This document shows, piece after piece, positions 4,930 through 6,281 of a DNA stretch of 6,281 nucleotides (within the stretch, counting starts at the first letter, position 1; each line of letters opens with the position of its first letter). The position numbers were made by a program, and so were the translations under genes. The stretch comes from JBFLXN01 sp040755715 [NCBI: Candidatus Edwardsbacteria bacterium] (GTDB lineage: Bacteria; Edwardsbacteria; AC1; JBFLXN01), in the NCBI GenBank assembly GCA_040755715.1, contig JBFLXN010000160.1, positions 1 through 6,281 on the forward strand. The letters run 5' to 3'. A model generated the notes under the pieces. That model was not told where the DNA came from, made no database searches, and saw only the letters and a program-made list of their open reading frames with translations.

Positions 4930-5628
4930 ATGCCTTTAAATAATAATTATGAAATTGATTATGCAAAAATAATTCACATTCTGCTGAATCGGGACAGCGT
5001 TCTCAATCTAATTGGCAGAAATGAACCGGCATTGAAAGACATCAAAAACGGACTGAAAATAGCAAGGAGATTTCAAAGCCAAAGGGGTCAGGCAATTAGC
5101 TTCATCGGTATCAGCAAAGTTTATCTTGAGCAAGAGGAATATGTTGAAGCAAGAGAGTATATTAGTAATGCCGAAAAGATTGCAAATGAGATTGGTGAGA
5201 AAGAACTTATGCAAATGGTTGCGGTGTCGTTTGGGGAACTGGAAATAGCTCAACTGTGGGAGCACCTTCCTGGGTGCGATTTATCAAGCCTGGAAAGGCT
5301 TTCCCACAATTATGATGATGTAGCTTTGAAACTTGCCGAGGAATTGAAATCAAAATTGGGTAGAGCCGAGGCGCTATTACTTCAAGCAAGGATTATGGTA
5401 GAACAGGCATCCTTGCCTGTCGTGAACAGCAAATGGCAAACAGCGAACAGCAAATGGCAAACAGCAAACAGCAAGTTTCAAGAGGTAATTGTAATGTTTG
5501 AAGAACTGAAACAGCCATTTGAAGTGGCGAAAGCATATTATTACTATGGGGAAGCGTTAAAACACACACCCCGATGTTTCGTCGGGACACCCCTCTCAAG
5601 AGGGGAAACACACCCCTGCCCCTCTTAA
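4930..5628 (+). CDS. TPR-repeat protein fragment carrying three repeat-derived insertions
   Basis: The 232-aa frame contains tetratricopeptide-like helical pairs: ALKDIKNGLKIARRF, then GISKVYLEQEEYVEAREYI (about residues 57-80), then ALKLAEELKSKLGRAEALLL, and finally VIVMFEELKQPFEVAKAYYY. TPRs mediate protein-protein contacts, and such segments usually end large cytoplasmic regulators or cyclase/ATPase fusions. Three segments do not look like TPR and coincide with palindromic DNA: LWEHLPGCDLSSLERLSHN (109-127); QASLPV followed by NSKWQTA twice (about 158-182); and, from about residue 214, a Pro/Thr/Arg-rich tail ending HPCPS. The last causes the stop at TAA 5626, while the true C-terminus continues in another frame (5675-5770). 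No ribosome site precedes ATG 4930, and the open frame starts inside the 4831-4917 array, so the N-terminus is probably missing too. Confidence 0.65.
   Translation: MPLNNNYEIDYAKIIHILLNRDSVLNLIGRNEPALKDIKNGLKIARRFQSQRGQAISFIGISKVYLEQEEYVEAREYISNAEKIANEIGEKELMQMVAVSFGELEIAQLWEHLPGCDLSSLERLSHNYDDVALKLAEELKSKLGRAEALLLQARIMVEQASLPVVNSKWQTANSKWQTANSKFQEVIVMFEELKQPFEVAKAYYYYGEALKHTPRCFVGTPLSRGETHPCPS
5255..5308. repeat. 54-bp palindromic insert (18 codons) in the TPR gene
   Basis: tgtggga (5255-5261) and tcccaca (5302-5308) are perfect terminal arms. Internal hairpins are gcacc/gggtgc (5262-5277) and agcct/aggct (5287-5300). The length is exactly 18 codons, so the frame is kept, and the encoded peptide from LWEHLPG to LSHN separates two TPR-like helices. 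Confidence 0.75.
5397..5475. repeat. Palindrome plus tandem 21-bp repeats inside the TPR gene
   Basis: 5397-5420 is a unit of the ACAGGCA/TGCCTGT family (22 of 24 matches to the reverse complement of the first unit at 4831-4860). It is followed by two identical 21-bp units at 5424-5444 and 5445-5465 (starting gaacagcaaatggc) and a partial third, AAACAGCAAG. Since 21 is a multiple of three the frame is kept, giving NSKWQTA twice and then NSKFQ. The array could expand or contract by slippage without breaking the frame. Confidence 0.8.
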
Positions 5629-5673
5629 TAGAGGGGAATACACACCCACGACTTCTCTTAGTAGAGGGGAGTG
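5569..5673. repeat. Hairpin repeat array that shifts the frame of the TPR gene
   Basis: One cccga/tcggg hairpin (5570-5586) is followed by three diverged copies of cccctct-loop-agagggg: 5590-5605, 5619-5636 and 5652-5669, spaced about 30-33 bp and linked by ACACACCC-like words. The TPR reading resumes right after the array, at about 5675, one frame over, so the array's net length is not a multiple of three and truncates the product. Confidence 0.8.
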
Positions 5674-5674
5674 T

Positions 5675-5770
5675 CTGCAAAAGGCAAAGGAGATTTTTGA
5701 GAAAATCGGTGCTAAGGCCTGGCTGGCGAAGATTGAGAAATTATCAGAGGGGCAGATAGGAGAGGAGTAG
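5675..5770 (+). pseudogene. Displaced C-terminal end of the TPR protein
   Basis: In frame 2 the codons from CTG 5675 read LQKAKEIFEKIGAKAWLAKI and end IEKLSEGQIGEE at TAG 5768-5770. The pattern A..IFEKIGAK.WL.K.E is the usual end of TPR proteins of this kind and would continue directly from AYYYYGEALK, which lies before the 5569-5673 array in frame 1. It has no start of its own and is best read as the disconnected tail of the gene at 4930. Confidence 0.75.
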
Positions 5771-5820
5771 GGCAAGGGATATTCTCAGGTAAAAACACAC
5801 TTTGATTCTTGAAGCCAAAA

Positions 5821-5827
5821 AAGGAGG
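5821..5827 (+). promoter_or_regulatory. Strong Shine-Dalgarno site for the GNAT-like gene
   Basis: AAGGAGG lies 6 nt before ATG 5834. It is the clearest ribosome-binding site in the window and fixes that start. It also shows that at least some genes in this genome use SD-led initiation, unlike the gene fragments at 115 and 4930. Confidence 0.85.
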
Positions 5828-5833
5828 GTCAAA

Positions 5834-6160
5834 ATGACTCAAGTCAAAAAAATTACCAAGTCCAATGTGGCGGACCTCTACCACATCTGCTGTCCGCCAC
5901 AGAAAGAATATGCTCGGGGTAAAAGAGAGTCATGCACTCATTTTATCCTCAAGCAGAGAAAAGGCTGGAGGGGTGTGGTTGTAGAAGAGAAGGGCAAAGT
6001 CGTAGGGCGTGCGGAGTTTCATCCGCTGGAAGAGAGTTTCACTGCTATTGCCTGCCCGCCCACCGTAGCCTCCCCGGCCGTTGTGTCGGGAAGCAGAGCA
6101 AAGGGGCAGGCAGGGGGCAGGCGGGAAGGGAAAAACCTCTATTTCCTGCCCTGCATCTAG
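5834..6160 (+). CDS. GNAT-like N-acetyltransferase fragment, invaded by a GC-rich repeat and truncated
   Basis: The 108-aa product starts MTQVKKITKSNVADLYHICC. It contains the beta-strand pair of a GNAT fold, WRGVVVEEKGKVVGRAEFHPLE (about residues 45-66), then NLYFLPCI (101-108). In one recognisable GNAT subgroup these parts are close together and the text continues with W, a V/L-rich strand and the acetyl-CoA loop (Q/R-x-x-G-x-G/A), so FLPCI normally precedes the catalytic core. Here a Pro/Ala/Gly-rich piece (about 71-97) is added, and the protein stops at TAG 6158-6160, exactly where the CTAG repeat element begins. Without the acetyl-CoA loop the fragment should be inactive. The family assignment is from remembered sequence pattern and is moderate; the break point is clear. 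Confidence 0.6.
   Translation: MTQVKKITKSNVADLYHICCPPQKEYARGKRESCTHFILKQRKGWRGVVVEEKGKVVGRAEFHPLEESFTAIACPPTVASPAVVSGSRAKGQAGGRREGKNLYFLPCI
6044..6124. repeat. GC-rich palindromic insert in the GNAT-like gene
   Basis: The block is clearly more GC-rich than the coding sequence around it. tgcctgccc (6049-6057) pairs perfectly with gggcaggca (6104-6112), and a further ggcaggcggg follows at 6116-6125. The frame remains open across it, adding about 27 residues rich in Pro, Ala, Gly and Arg between HPLEESFT and GKNLYFLPCI. Exact borders are uncertain. Confidence 0.55.
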
Positions 6161-6209
6161 TGCTGTGTGACATAAATTCCGTAACTTTTTTCGGGAGTCA
6201 CACAGCACT
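6157..6209. mobile_element. Short 53-bp hairpin relative of the 3470-3818 element
   Basis: It begins CTAG and matches the 21-nt terminus of the larger element at 19 of 21 positions (CTAGTGCT, then ACATAAAT). Its own ends, agtgctgtgtgac (6159-6171) and gtcacacagcact (6197-6209), are perfect 13-bp inverted copies around a 25-nt centre. A T6 run (6185-6191 region) lies in the loop rather than after the stem, so it is not a standard terminator. Its CTAG provides the TAG stop of the GNAT-like fragment. Confidence 0.7.
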
Positions 6210-6214
6210 TTCAC

Positions 6215-6233
6215 ATCCCGATTCTATCGGGAT
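6215..6233. repeat. Hairpin atcccgat-TCT-atcgggat
   Basis: Perfect 8-bp arms (6215-6222, 6226-6233) with a 3-nt loop, related to the gtcccgat/atcgggac core at 3746-3763. Confidence 0.7.
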
Positions 6234-6238
6234 ATGAC

Positions 6239-6271
6239 ATTCCGAAACTTGCCACTGGCAACTTTCGGAAT
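6239..6271. repeat. 15-bp-arm hairpin at the right edge
   Basis: attccgaaacttgcc (6239-6253) and ggcaactttcggaat (6257-6271) pair at 14 of 15 positions around an ACT loop. No T-run follows before the window ends, so I class it as another palindromic repeat. Confidence 0.7.
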
Positions 6272-6281
6272 TGTAACCCCT

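Noticed and set aside
3128-6160. TAG recoded as tryptophan or another amino acid
   Set aside because: TAG stands where a sense codon is expected at 3128, and a Trp would be expected at 6158 too. At 6158, however, the following sequence is clearly repeat DNA rather than protein, and TAG 5768 ends a natural C-terminus. Two separate mutations explain the data better.
5930-6237. Open frames on both strands overlapping the GNAT-like gene
   Set aside because: They are shadows of the SD-led frame at 5834 and of the GC-rich insert. Their peptides lack family signals.

Overview
The window looks like chromosomal DNA from an uncultured bacterium. A protein carrying a Bacteroidetes-type (Por/T9SS) C-terminal sorting domain at the left end points to the FCB group or a candidate phylum with T9SS-like secretion, such as WOR-3. 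This assignment is an inference from one domain plus the density of short palindromic repeats. All supported genes lie on the + strand. I see no rRNA, tRNA, CRISPR array or transposase.

Layout. 1-655: a hairpin repeat, then a short secreted protein with a T9SS sorting domain whose signal peptide is one frame away (115-549), a palindrome over its stop codon, and a strong intrinsic terminator (610-655). 656-915: gene-free repeat DNA. 916-2067: a Zn-dependent alcohol dehydrogenase with about 40 extra residues that coincide with a palindromic repeat. 2091-3394: an AlbA_2/RecG-like ATPase-wHTH regulator broken by a frame change near 2819 and an in-frame TAG at 3128. 3391-3483: a 30-codon ORF overlapping the regulator's stop by ATGA and ending inside the next element. 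3470-3818: a 349-bp MITE-like element with 21-nt terminal inverted repeats and at least five nested hairpins. 3927-4760: an HsdR_N-type nuclease domain, apparently the N-terminal piece of a much larger restriction-modification enzyme. 4831-4917: a palindrome array. 4930-5770: a TPR protein invaded by three different repeat units, the last of which throws the C-terminus out of frame. 5834-6160: a GNAT-like acetyltransferase fragment with a GC-rich insert, cut off where a second copy of the 3470-3818 terminus begins (6157-6209). 6210-6271: two more hairpins.

The genes do not form an evident pathway. The alcohol dehydrogenase and the regulator may share a transcript (23-bp gap). The unifying theme is repeat invasion: several unrelated families of short palindromes lie between genes and inside ORFs. 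Three of the five larger units within coding sequence keep the frame (alcohol dehydrogenase, and two in the TPR gene), as does the GC-rich segment in the GNAT gene, so they add peptide segments to otherwise recognisable proteins. Others truncate the host gene. This resembles the Rickettsia palindromic elements in behaviour, although no sequence relationship is claimed. From about 2800 rightward the region looks like a decaying accessory island.
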